DNA from: Psychroflexus sp.
GTDB taxonomy: Bacteria; Bacteroidota; Bacteroidia; Flavobacteriales; Flavobacteriaceae
Reading direction: 5' to 3'
NCBI GenBank assembly: GCA_007116535.1
Contig: SKIG01000065.1
Span: 1-5,672 of the forward strand
Length of the DNA: 5,672 nucleotides
This document shows, piece by piece, positions 1-5,672 of the stretch. The notes below the pieces were generated by a model. It was not told the origin of the DNA and did not search any database. It worked only from the letters and a program-made list of their open reading frames with translations. The position numbers and the translations under genes were made by a program. Position 1 is the stretch's first letter, and each line of letters begins with the position of its first letter.

Positions 1-2
1 AA

Positions 3-641
3 TTAAATTTGTATTTAGGTGAAGCAGAAGGAACTGCATTACGAGTAAGAAATAATTCACAAAACCGAAGTTTAGTTTTCGATTTGAATGCTACAGGTTA
101 CAAAGATTTAATCTTTTCTTATGCAGTGCATCGTTCAGGACAAGGTATGCTTCAAAATATACTTACTTATAGTGTAGACGGAACTAACTTTATAAGTGAT
201 GGATTAACAACAAATTCTTTCACAATTACAGAAGACTATCAGCTCGTAGAAATTGATTTTTCAACTATTCCAGGAGTCAATAACAATGAAAACTTTAAGA
301 TTAAAATCGAATTTGAAGGTAACACCAACCAAAACAATGGAAATAACAGGTATGATAATATATCTTTAAAAGGGCAACCATATACATTGGGAGCAAATGA
401 CTTCGAAAAGGTAGCTTTTCAAGTGTATCCAAATCCTTTTGTCGATTATATTCGAGTTCAGTCAACAGAGAGTATTCAATCTTATAAACTAGTTGATTTA
501 AAAGGAAGATTGATACGACAAAATAAAATAAACAACGAATCAAGTTTTAAAATTCAAGACTTAAATTCACTGCCAAATGGCATGTATTTACTTCAGATTG
601 AAACTTCAAAAAATACTCAATCATTCAAAATAATTAAGTAG
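3..641 (+). CDS. C-terminal part of a secreted protein with a T9SS type A sorting domain (5' partial)
   Basis: The frame is open through the left edge, so the start and any signal peptide lie outside the window; the first complete codon is at 3-5 and the stop is TAG at 639-641. The first two thirds of the visible part is rich in alternating hydrophobic residues, Asn, Thr and Gly, including a late NNRYDNISLKG segment. That looks like a beta-sandwich (jelly-roll-like) domain of the kind common in Bacteroidota exoproteins. After a short linker, the segment from about nt 420 to the stop has the hallmarks of the Por secretion-system C-terminal sorting domain: a VYPNPF motif (nt 423-440), a LVDLKGRLI strand, a LPNGMYLLQIET strand and a short basic end, KIIK. 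In the known family this domain directs export through the type IX system and is usually removed or used for surface attachment. The catalytic or binding part is not visible, so the protein's activity cannot be named. A strong hairpin terminator follows. Confidence 0.9.
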   Translation, partial: LNLYLGEAEGTALRVRNNSQNRSLVFDLNATGYKDLIFSYAVHRSGQGMLQNILTYSVDGTNFISDGLTTNSFTITEDYQLVEIDFSTIPGVNNNENFKIKIEFEGNTNQNNGNNRYDNISLKGQPYTLGANDFEKVAFQVYPNPFVDYIRVQSTESIQSYKLVDLKGRLIRQNKINNESSFKIQDLNSLPNGMYLLQIETSKNTQSFKIIK

Positions 642-687
642 GTTTTTTTTGAAATATTGTATTTAAACATATACGATTAACCCTCAT

Positions 688-723
688 AAAACGACTCTAT
701 TTTCAACTAGTAGAGTCGTTTTT
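688..723 (+). terminator. Rho-independent terminator after the T9SS-cargo gene
   Basis: Arms at 688-699 and 711-722 form a 12-bp perfect stem (core ACGACTCTA / TAGAGTCGT) with an 11-nt loop. The stem's 3' side runs into five T's at 719-723. It lies 47 nt past the stop at 641, with no other gene between. The four A's at 688-691 would give a U-tract on the other strand, so it could act in both directions. It separates the secreted-protein gene from the downstream group. Confidence 0.85.
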
Positions 724-728
724 ACTTA

Positions 729-761
729 GTACATTTAATAAAAATTTAGCGTAAAATGTAC
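729..761. promoter_or_regulatory. Inverted repeat, possible operator or promoter region
   Basis: The 8-nt arms GTACATTT (729-736) and AAATGTAC (754-761) are perfect reverse complements separated by a 17-nt A/T-rich spacer. The repeat lies between the terminator and the TTG start at 809. The right arm overlaps TACGTTTA at 759-766, one mismatch from the Bacteroidota -7 element TAnnTTTG, but no good -33 element is present 19 nt upstream. The arm spacing would suit a dimeric DNA-binding protein better than a stable RNA hairpin. The symmetry is seen directly; the regulatory role is inferred. Confidence 0.35.
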
Positions 762-808
762 GTTTATGCCTAAATGATTGAATATTTTAGTCGAATTAAA
801 CAAAAGTT

Positions 809-1075
809 TTGAAAAGAGTGAATCAAAAACTTCAAAATAAATTAAAAAAACAATACTGGATTAGCGGTGGAGTAGGATCAGGCCTTTTGGGCTTTGGTCT
901 TGCCGCTTTAGTTGAAAGTGGTTTTTTAAAACATTATCCCGATACACAAACATGGGAGTGGATTTTGGCAGGTACACTTTCATTAATTCTTATCATGTCT
1001 GGTGTTAATCTATTGTTTCATTCCTTTGAAGCTAAATTAGCAATAAAAAAACAGAAAGATTCAAAACAAAATTGA
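809..1075 (+). CDS. Small two-helix membrane protein of unknown function
   Basis: The 88-residue product has a Lys/Arg/Gln-rich N-terminus (1-16) and a first hydrophobic segment at about 17-40 with a glycine-rich face (GGVGSGLLGFG, 20-30). A short polar loop, KHYPDTQTWE, follows at 41-50, then a second hydrophobic segment at about 50-71 and a basic tail with several lysines. By the positive-inside rule both ends should be cytoplasmic and the short loop periplasmic. I do not recognise the family. An in-frame TAA at 797-799 limits the start, and there is no ATG before residue 63. The candidates are TTG at 809 and GTG at 818, and TTG is taken because it gives the longer basic N-terminus. The gene ends 45 nt before the acyl carrier protein gene with no terminator between, so it may be cotranscribed with the carrier-protein/transferase pair. 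Nothing in the sequence shows a functional link. Confidence 0.7.
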   Translation: MKRVNQKLQNKLKKQYWISGGVGSGLLGFGLAALVESGFLKHYPDTQTWEWILAGTLSLILIMSGVNLLFHSFEAKLAIKKQKDSKQN

Positions 1076-1120
1076 CCTTATTTCAGTTGAAGTCAAACTT
1101 AAAAGAAAACAATTGCAATC

Positions 1121-1372
1121 ATGAAAAATTCAGAGCTAGAAAAACACTTGTCTGAAATCTTAGAAGCTTATGTTTCAGATAAAAAAAAGCTTAATGGTTT
1201 AAACGAAGAAACTAATTTTATAACAGATTTAGAAATTAACTCAGCTCATTTGGTAGATGTGATTTTGGATGTAGAAGACAAGTTCAATATCTGCATCGAA
1301 AATGAAGAAATGGAGCAAATGATAAATGTGGGTAAGAGTCTTGAAATTATTCAAGCTAAGTTAAATGATTAG
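1121..1372 (+). CDS. Acyl carrier protein, divergent (NSA in place of DSL)
   Basis: The 83-residue acidic protein has the length and helical pattern of a stand-alone acyl carrier protein. It carries acyl chains on a 4'-phosphopantetheine arm in the cytoplasm. Residues 32-61 (NFITDLEINSAHLVDVILDV then EDKFNICIEN) align without gaps to the E. coli AcpP segment around DSL, and place the attachment serine at Ser41. The Asp before and the Leu after the serine in the usual DSL motif are Asn40 and Ala42 here, and the next position is His. The ATG at 1121 follows an A-rich leader. The next gene, a phosphopantetheinyl transferase, starts 2 nt after the stop, which points to translational coupling and a dedicated activating enzyme. 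Because housekeeping ACPs keep DSL, this is probably a specialised carrier and not the main fatty-acid ACP. Its acyl substrate cannot be read from the sequence. Confidence 0.87.
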   Translation: MKNSELEKHLSEILEAYVSDKKKLNGLNEETNFITDLEINSAHLVDVILDVEDKFNICIENEEMEQMINVGKSLEIIQAKLND

Positions 1373-1374
1373 AA

Positions 1375-1896
1375 ATGATTGGTAACGATCTAGTTTTTTT
1401 TGACACCTACCATCATGGAGATGCAAGTAGGTTCAAAAGAAAATTCAGAAAAATTTGCTCAGAAGAAGAACTAATTATTTTACCTGAAAAAGACGAGAGA
1501 ACCTATGATATAGTTTGGTCAATCAAGGAAGCCTGCTACAAAGCCTTTCAAAGAGAATTTAATTTTTCTATGAAATTAAACCCTTTACAATTCGAGATTT
1601 TGTCTATTGAACCCTCCCTTGGTTTTTGGGAAACACTCGTTAATTGGAAAGGAAGTGAGGTGAAAATATTTTCTTTAATTAAAAATGAATTTGTCTATTC
1701 ATTTACATCCCATTCAACACACCACTATTTTAATTTTAGTGTTAGTATGCCAAAGCAATTAAAAAGTAAATTGAAAATAAGCAAGTCAATCCCTCTTTAC
1801 ACAAAGATGAATAATCTCCCATATATACTAATTTCAGATCAGTTAGAACCGCTTAGTATTACTCATGAAAATGCAAAAATTGCTTTTGCATGGTAA
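1375..1896 (+). CDS. 4'-phosphopantetheinyl transferase superfamily protein
   Basis: The enzyme (173 residues) is predicted to move the 4'-phosphopantetheine group from coenzyme A to a carrier-protein serine, converting apo-ACP to holo-ACP. Family motifs are visible: MIGNDLV at 1-7 with the first metal-binding Asp (Asp5), and WSIKEACYKA at 48-57 with Glu52 and Lys56 of the W(S/T)xKEAxxK signature. Near the end, PLSITHENAKIAFA at 159-172 resembles the AcpS/Sfp segment around 'SLSHE...AIA'. The middle (about 80-158) is poorly conserved and has a Lys-rich stretch at 127-137. The length is between AcpS (about 120) and Sfp (about 230). It starts 2 nt after the carrier-protein stop, so that neighbour is the likely partner. 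Substrate breadth is unknown, and it might also serve other carriers. Confidence 0.85.
   Translation: MIGNDLVFFDTYHHGDASRFKRKFRKICSEEELIILPEKDERTYDIVWSIKEACYKAFQREFNFSMKLNPLQFEILSIEPSLGFWETLVNWKGSEVKIFSLIKNEFVYSFTSHSTHHYFNFSVSMPKQLKSKLKISKSIPLYTKMNNLPYILISDQLEPLSITHENAKIAFAW
1871..1891 (+). repeat. Perfect 8-bp hairpin at the end of the transferase gene
   Basis: ATGCAAAA (1871-1878) and TTTTGCAT (1884-1891) are perfect reverse complements around a 5-nt loop, ending 3 nt before the TAA at 1894-1896. No run of T's follows directly, so it is a weak terminator candidate; it could equally stabilise or attenuate the transcript at the boundary with the carboxylase genes, or be chance in A/T-rich coding sequence. 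Confidence 0.3.
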
Positions 1897-1898
1897 AT

Positions 1899-1929
1899 TT
1901 AGCTATACTATTTTAGCAACATATGTTTC
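1899..1929 (+). promoter_or_regulatory. Weak candidate promoter for the carboxylase genes
   Basis: TATGTTTC (1922-1929) differs at one base from the Bacteroidota -7 element TAnnTTTG. Nineteen bases upstream, TTAG (1899-1902) is a poor match to the -33 TTTG element. It sits in the 87-nt gap before the biotin carrier gene, the only sizeable gap inside the 1121-5490 block, which is where a separate carboxylase promoter would be expected. Short A/T-rich matches arise easily by chance. Confidence 0.22.
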
Positions 1930-1983
1930 ACCAAAACCCGAAATCGTTTTAGTTTATTTATTTTTACCCCATAAACAATTCCA

Positions 1984-2469
1984 ATGAAAGAAACCTACAA
2001 AGTAAAAGTCGACAAGCTTCAAGACTTTTCAATTGCAGCAGAAGAAATAAATGATTTAGATATTATTTCTATTCAAACAAATGAATTTCATTTACTTAAT
2101 GACAACAAATCAGTTCATGCATCCATTGTTACAAGCGATTTTTTAATTAAAAGATATACTGTAAAAGTTAATTCAACTGACTATCAAGTAAAAATAGATA
2201 CACCACTAGATAGTCTGATTGAAGAAATGGGACTTAGTGTCGGTGCTCAATTACAGATAAACGAACTAAAAGCACCCATGCCAGGTTTAGTTTTTGAACT
2301 TAACGTCAATAAAGGCGATGAGGTAGAAGAAGGACAAGCTTTACTTATCATTGAAGCCATGAAAATGGAAAATGTATTAACATCTCCACGTTCTGGAGTA
2401 ATCAAAAAGCTAGCTGTTGAAAAAGGTCAAACCGTTGCTAAAAACGATTTATTAATCGAATTTGAATAA
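1984..2469 (+). CDS. Biotin carboxyl carrier subunit of an acyl-CoA carboxylase
   Basis: The 161-residue protein carries the covalently bound biotin that shuttles carboxyl groups between the biotin carboxylase and the carboxyltransferase. The C-terminal biotinyl domain (about 94-160) has APMPG at 97-101 and the attachment motif EAMKMEN at 124-130, so the biotinylated lysine is Lys127. It ends with the usual GQTVAKNDLLIEFE strand. The first 90 residues show a strand pattern (YTVKVNSTDYQVKI at 58-71) like the region just before the biotinyl domain in propionyl-CoA carboxylase alpha chains, and probably help docking; that part is inference. It lacks the Pro/Ala-rich linker typical of E. coli AccB. 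The gene starts with ATG after an A-rich leader, and biotin carboxylase begins 7 nt after its stop. In many bacteria this subunit is fused to the carboxylase; here it is a separate chain. No biotin ligase gene is in the window. Confidence 0.93.
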   Translation: MKETYKVKVDKLQDFSIAAEEINDLDIISIQTNEFHLLNDNKSVHASIVTSDFLIKRYTVKVNSTDYQVKIDTPLDSLIEEMGLSVGAQLQINELKAPMPGLVFELNVNKGDEVEEGQALLIIEAMKMENVLTSPRSGVIKKLAVEKGQTVAKNDLLIEFE

Positions 2470-2476
2470 TATCAGT

Positions 2477-3925
2477 ATGAAAAAAATACTTGTAGCCAAT
2501 AGAGGAGAAATTGCTCTTCGAGTAATGAAAACCCTCAGAAAAATGGGAATTAAATCAGTTGCCGTATATTCCGAAATAGACAGACATTCTCCGCATGTTA
2601 AGTTTGCCGATGAGGCTGTTTGCTTAGGAAAAGCAACCTCAAATGAATCTTATTTGCGAGCAGACAAAATAATTGAGGTATGTAAAGAATTAGGGGTAGA
2701 TGGCATACATCCCGGGTATGGGTTTCTTTCGGAAAATGCATCGTTTGCTGAAAAAATAGAGCAAAACAATATCACTTTTATTGGGCCAAAATCTAAGGCA
2801 ATTCGTGTGATGGGAGATAAATTAGCCGCAAAAGAAGCGGTTAAGTCCTATAAAATCCCAATGGTTCCGGGAATTGAAGAGGCTATTACCGATATTGAGA
2901 AGGCGCGAAATATTGCAAGCGAAATTGGTTATCCTATACTTATAAAAGCTTCTGCAGGAGGTGGAGGAAAGGGAATGCGCGTTGTGACTACCGAAAGTGA
3001 AATAGAAAGCCAAATGAAACGTGCAATTTCTGAAGCAGAATCAGCTTTTGGCGATGGTTCCGTATTTATTGAAAAATACGTTGGCTCACCGAGACATATT
3101 GAAATTCAAATATTAGCAGATACCCACGGAAATATCTTATACCTTTTTGAACGTGAATGTAGCGTGCAACGAAGACACCAAAAAGTTGTCGAAGAAGCTC
3201 CTTCAGTTTTATTAGACAACGAGCTTAGAAAGGCAATGGGCGAGGCCGCTGTTCGCGTAGCTCAAGCATGTGATTATGTGGGTGCAGGAACGGTGGAATT
3301 CCTTATGGATGAAAACAAAAATTTCTATTTCTTAGAAATGAATACACGCCTTCAAGTGGAGCATCCCGTTACAGAGCTAATCACAGGAATCGACTTGGTC
3401 GAGCAACAAGTGAAAGTTGCTAGAGGAGAAAAATTAGCTTTTTCGCAAGAGGATTTGAAAATTAAATGTCATGCACTCGAACTTCGTGTGTATGCCGAAG
3501 ATCCATTGAATGATTTTCTACCAAGTGTAGGTCTTTTATCCAAATACCAACCTCCAAAAGGAGTTGGAATAAGAGTAGATGATGGTTTTGAAGAAGGAAT
3601 GGAAGTGCCGATTTATTACGACCCCATGCTTTCTAAATTAGTAACTTATGGAAAGTCAAGAATCGAAGCCATTCAACTAATGTTAGAAGCTATTCAGCAA
3701 TACCAAGTTGAAGGAGTAGCAACAACACTTCCATTTGGAAAATTTGTATGCGAACATGAAGCTTTCGTTAGTGGAAATTTCGACACTCATTTTGTCAAGC
3801 AATATTATACACCAGATTTACTGAAGAAAGACCAAGATGAAGAAGCTAAACTTGCGGCTTATATTGCTTTAAAACAGTATTTTGAAGACAAAAAAGTACT
3901 CAGTATTCCAACATCTTCTAACTAA
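2477..3925 (+). CDS. accC: Biotin carboxylase subunit of an acyl-CoA carboxylase
   Basis: The product uses ATP and bicarbonate to carboxylate the biotin on the carrier subunit. It starts at ATG 2477 ([16 protein letters not shown]), the typical family N-terminus; the frame also extends to a TTG at 2462, but that would overlap the carrier gene's end and add five atypical residues. The N-terminal biotin carboxylase domain has [12 protein letters not shown] (77-88). The ATP-grasp part shows Lys115, the glycine-rich loop [12 protein letters not shown] at 157-168, EKYV (199-202), His207 in RHIEIQ, and RRHQK at 232-236. The catalytic core [12 protein letters not shown] at 285-296 includes Glu287, Asn289, Arg291 and Glu295, and Arg337 lies in LELRVYAED. 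These match the E. coli AccC active-site residues, offset by one or two. At 482 residues it is somewhat longer than AccC (about 450) because of a charged tail and has no biotinyl domain, so it depends on the adjacent carrier. The carboxyltransferase follows after 20 nt. Confidence 0.96.
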   Translation: MKKILVANRGEIALRVMKTLRKMGIKSVAVYSEIDRHSPHVKFADEAVCLGKATSNESYLRADKIIEVCKELGVDGIHPGYGFLSENASFAEKIEQNNITFIGPKSKAIRVMGDKLAAKEAVKSYKIPMVPGIEEAITDIEKARNIASEIGYPILIKASAGGGGKGMRVVTTESEIESQMKRAISEAESAFGDGSVFIEKYVGSPRHIEIQILADTHGNILYLFERECSVQRRHQKVVEEAPSVLLDNELRKAMGEAAVRVAQACDYVGAGTVEFLMDENKNFYFLEMNTRLQVEHPVTELITGIDLVEQQVKVARGEKLAFSQEDLKIKCHALELRVYAEDPLNDFLPSVGLLSKYQPPKGVGIRVDDGFEEGMEVPIYYDPMLSKLVTYGKSRIEAIQLMLEAIQQYQVEGVATTLPFGKFVCEHEAFVSGNFDTHFVKQYYTPDLLKKDQDEEAKLAAYIALKQYFEDKKVLSIPTSSN

Positions 3926-3945
3926 TTTACCCAAAAGAATTAAAA

Positions 3946-5490
3946 ATGAGCAGCAAAAAAATAGATACGCTTTTAGAAAAAATCACCTTAGCTAAATTTG
4001 GAGGAGGCGAAGATAGAATTGCCAAGCAACACGAAAAAAAGAAGCTTACAGCTCGTGAGCGAATAGAATACTTTTTAGACGAAGGTTCTTTTGAAGAAAT
4101 GGGCATGCTTGTAACTCACCGAACTACCGACTTCGGAATGGATAAGCAGCAGTTTTATGGCGATGGTGTTGTGACAGGCTACGGAACTGTTAACGGAAGA
4201 TTGGTTTGTGTATATGCACAAGATTTTACCGTTTTTGGAGGAGCACTTTCCGAAACACACGCCGAGAAAATTTGTAAAATCATGGATCATGCCGTTAAAG
4301 TTGGTGCTCCAATTGTTGGGTTGAATGATTCAGGTGGCGCTAGAATCCAAGAAGGTGTACGTTCATTGGGTGGTTATGCAGACATTTTTTTCCGTAATGT
4401 TCAGGCATCAGGTGTGGTACCACAGATTTCTGCAATCATGGGACCTTGTGCGGGAGGAGCTGTTTATTCTCCAGCGATGACAGATTTCACGATCATGGTT
4501 CAAGACACTAGTTATATGTTTGTTACAGGGCCAAACGTAGTAAAAACAGTTACCAATGAAGAAGTTACTTCGGAAGAATTAGGAGGTGCTAGCGCACATT
4601 CTACCAAATCAGGAGTTACGCATTTAACTGCTCAAAACGATGTAGACGGTCTTGAAAAAGTAAAGAAACTGTTGAGTTATATTCCTCAAAATAACAAGTC
4701 CAAAGCACCTTCAATAGATTTCCAACTTAAGGACGAAGTTAGAAAACAACTCAATACCATTGTTCCCGAAAATGCTAACAAACCTTACGATATGCATCAG
4801 GTTATCGATGGTATTATCGACGAAGCTTCTTTCTTCGAGATACACGAAAATTATGCAGACAATATTCTTGTTGGATTTGCAAGGTTAGGAGGGAAGTCAA
4901 TAGGAATTGTCGCCAACCAACCCATGAGTTTAGCAGGTGTTTTAGACGTAGATGCTTCTAAAAAAGCCGCACGTTTTGTTCGCTTTTGCGATGCCTTCAA
5001 TATTCCTCTACTTGTTTTGGTAGATGTTCCAGGATTTTTGCCAGGTACCGACCAAGAGTGGAATGGTATCATTTTACATGGAGCTAAATTACTTTATGCA
5101 CTTTCTGAGGCTACTGTTCCGAGAATCACTGTTATTACCAGAAAAGCATATGGAGGAGCTTATGATGTGATGAACTCCAAGCATATTGGCGCTGACTTCA
5201 ATTATGCTTGGCCAACTGCTGAAATTGCAGTAATGGGAGCAAAAGGAGCTTGTGAAATTATTTTTAGAAAAGAAATTTTAGCTGCCAAAGACCCACAAGC
5301 AAAATTATTAGAGAAAGAAGCGGAATATGCTGAAAAGTTTGCTAACCCATTCCGTGCCGCCCAACGTGGCTTTGTAGATGAGGTTATTATGCCTGAAGAG
5401 ACAAGAAGAAAGTTGATACGTTCGTTTGCAATGCTAGAAAACAAAGAAGTAGCAAGACCTGATAGAAAACATGGGAATATTCCTTTGTAA
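3946..5490 (+). CDS. pccB: Acyl-CoA carboxylase carboxyltransferase (beta) subunit, probably propionyl-CoA type
   Basis: The 514-residue protein transfers the carboxyl group from carboxybiotin to an acyl-CoA, and has the usual PccB-family length and two crotonase-like halves. The N-terminal half holds LTARERI (34-40), [17 protein letters not shown] (93-109), the CoA-side segment [12 protein letters not shown] (127-138) and the oxyanion-hole motif [12 protein letters not shown] (166-177). The C-terminal half has the biotin-side motifs [21 protein letters not shown] (start about 324), [14 protein letters not shown] (358-371) and [11 protein letters not shown] (399-409), then [15 protein letters not shown] (421-435). 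In Streptomyces coelicolor the residue after GGAY separates propionyl-CoA carboxylase (Asp422) from acetyl-CoA carboxylase (Ile); here it is Asp407, which favours propionyl-CoA. It begins with ATG 20 nt after the biotin carboxylase stop, and completes a carrier-carboxylase-transferase set whose product would be methylmalonyl-CoA. Acetyl-CoA or methylcrotonyl-CoA activity is not excluded. Confidence 0.95.
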   Translation: MSSKKIDTLLEKITLAKFGGGEDRIAKQHEKKKLTARERIEYFLDEGSFEEMGMLVTHRTTDFGMDKQQFYGDGVVTGYGTVNGRLVCVYAQDFTVFGGALSETHAEKICKIMDHAVKVGAPIVGLNDSGGARIQEGVRSLGGYADIFFRNVQASGVVPQISAIMGPCAGGAVYSPAMTDFTIMVQDTSYMFVTGPNVVKTVTNEEVTSEELGGASAHSTKSGVTHLTAQNDVDGLEKVKKLLSYIPQNNKSKAPSIDFQLKDEVRKQLNTIVPENANKPYDMHQVIDGIIDEASFFEIHENYADNILVGFARLGGKSIGIVANQPMSLAGVLDVDASKKAARFVRFCDAFNIPLLVLVDVPGFLPGTDQEWNGIILHGAKLLYALSEATVPRITVITRKAYGGAYDVMNSKHIGADFNYAWPTAEIAVMGAKGACEIIFRKEILAAKDPQAKLLEKEAEYAEKFANPFRAAQRGFVDEVIMPEETRRKLIRSFAMLENKEVARPDRKHGNIPL

Positions 5491-5595
5491 TATCACTATT
5501 AAGGGAAATTTTATGATTAAATGGATGAAAACTCAAATAATTAGTATATTTTTTATTTATCCAGGTTTATGCATTAGAACTTCGTTATGAAAGGC
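5491..5595. other. Intergenic A/T-rich spacer, no clear gene or terminator
   Basis: Between the carboxyltransferase stop and the repeat array I see no convincing terminator. An A/T-only 6-bp pairing (AAATAA 5535-5540 with TTATTT 5553-5558) is too weak. A 25-codon frame at 5513-5590 (MIKWMKTQIISIFFIYPGLC...) is hydrophobic but has no independent support. GAAC (5577-5580) plus TTCGT (5581-5585) are complementary to GTTC (5611-5614) and ACGAA (5602-5606) in the first repeat copy, leaving a GGAG bulge. Confidence 0.5.
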
Positions 5596-5672
5596 AAACC
5601 GACGAAGGAGGTTCACGAGTACCTTTTTAAAAAAATAACAAACACACGAGCTAAACCGACGAAGGAGGTTCA
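5596..5672. repeat. Start of a 57-nt-period direct repeat (20-nt identical core, runs off the edge)
   Basis: The 20-nt sequence AAACCGACGAAGGAGGTTCA occurs at 5596-5615 and again, without mismatch, at 5653-5672, where the window stops. The left boundary is sharp: the two bases before each copy differ (GC against CT). The right boundary cannot be known, so either the whole 57-nt unit repeats or only a core of 20 nt or more repeats around a spacer of up to 37 nt. Inside the unit, CACGAG occurs at 5614-5619 and 5645-5650. Because 57 is a multiple of three, repeats keep the reading frame. The + frame KPTKEVHEYLFKKITNTRA and the opposite-strand frame VNLLRRFSSCVCYFFKKVL both lack stops, while the other frames I read close within the unit. 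The core is visibly richer in G and C than the flanking DNA. No cas gene, transposase or integrase is nearby. Confidence 0.75.

Noticed and set aside
301..543. 80-codon frame on the - strand
   Set aside because: Antisense shadow of the T9SS-cargo gene, whose sorting motifs show the + frame is the coding one.
643..650. Run of eight T's just after the first stop codon, as a terminator
   Set aside because: No hairpin precedes it; the real terminator is the stem-loop at 688-723.
2462..2476. TTG at 2462 as the start of biotin carboxylase
   Set aside because: It would overlap the carrier gene and add five residues before the family-typical [16 protein letters not shown] at 2477 fits better.
4851..5072. 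73-codon frame on the - strand (and similar ones at 2822-3013, 4075-4290 and 5202-5444)
   Set aside because: Antisense shadows of strongly conserved carboxylase genes, with no recognisable domain.
5513..5590. 25-codon frame with a hydrophobic middle between the carboxyltransferase and the repeats, its stop overlapping the ATG at 5587
   Set aside because: Very short and in A/T-rich intergenic DNA, where Phe/Ile/Tyr-rich frames are expected by chance; no family or leader supports it.
5587..5672. Open frame starting MKGKPTKEVHEYLF, as a 5' complete protein gene
   Set aside because: It consists almost entirely of the 57-nt repeat, and the opposite strand is open as well, so the frame alone does not prove coding. 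Described under the repeat instead.
5596..5672. CRISPR array
   Set aside because: Only two copies are visible and the repeat length is unknown. There is no dyad typical of CRISPR repeats and no cas gene. Kept as an alternative only.

Overview
The window looks like a piece of a Bacteroidota chromosome (Flavobacteriia/Cytophagia-like). The grounds are a low-GC, A/T-rich sequence, a type IX secretion (T9SS) C-terminal sorting domain at the left edge, A-rich leaders with no Shine-Dalgarno before the starts, and a three-gene split acyl-CoA carboxylase. All six genes are on the + strand. I found no phage, transposase, tRNA or rRNA gene.

Layout. (1) 3-641: the 3' end of a secreted protein with a T9SS type A sorting tail, open at the left edge. 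(2) 642-808: an intergenic stretch with a strong hairpin terminator (688-723) and an 8+8 bp inverted repeat (729-761) that could be an operator. (3) 809-1075: a small two-helix membrane protein, apparently starting at TTG. (4) 1121-1896: an acyl carrier protein followed 2 nt later by a 4'-phosphopantetheinyl transferase, presumably a carrier and the enzyme that activates it. The carrier has NSA where the usual motif is DSL. (5) 1984-5490: biotin carrier, biotin carboxylase and carboxyltransferase genes in tight order, with all the main catalytic motifs visible. A marker residue in the carboxyltransferase (Asp407, by motif alignment) suggests propionyl-CoA as substrate, so the set probably makes (S)-methylmalonyl-CoA from propionyl-CoA. 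(6) 5491-5672: gene-free sequence entering a repeat array. A perfect 20-nt sequence occurs twice with a 57-nt period, and the second copy is cut by the window edge.

Functional picture. The carboxylase trio is ordinary metabolism: biotin carboxylase charges the biotin on the carrier with CO2, and the carboxyltransferase moves it to the acyl-CoA. The carrier-protein/transferase pair is the less ordinary part, because no ketosynthase or other acyl-processing enzyme is beside it here. The most open question is the 57-nt repeat at the right edge. It reads without stops in one frame on each strand and could be a minisatellite-like intergenic array, a repeat-encoded peptide, or (less likely) the first units of a CRISPR-like array. 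The window ends too soon to decide.
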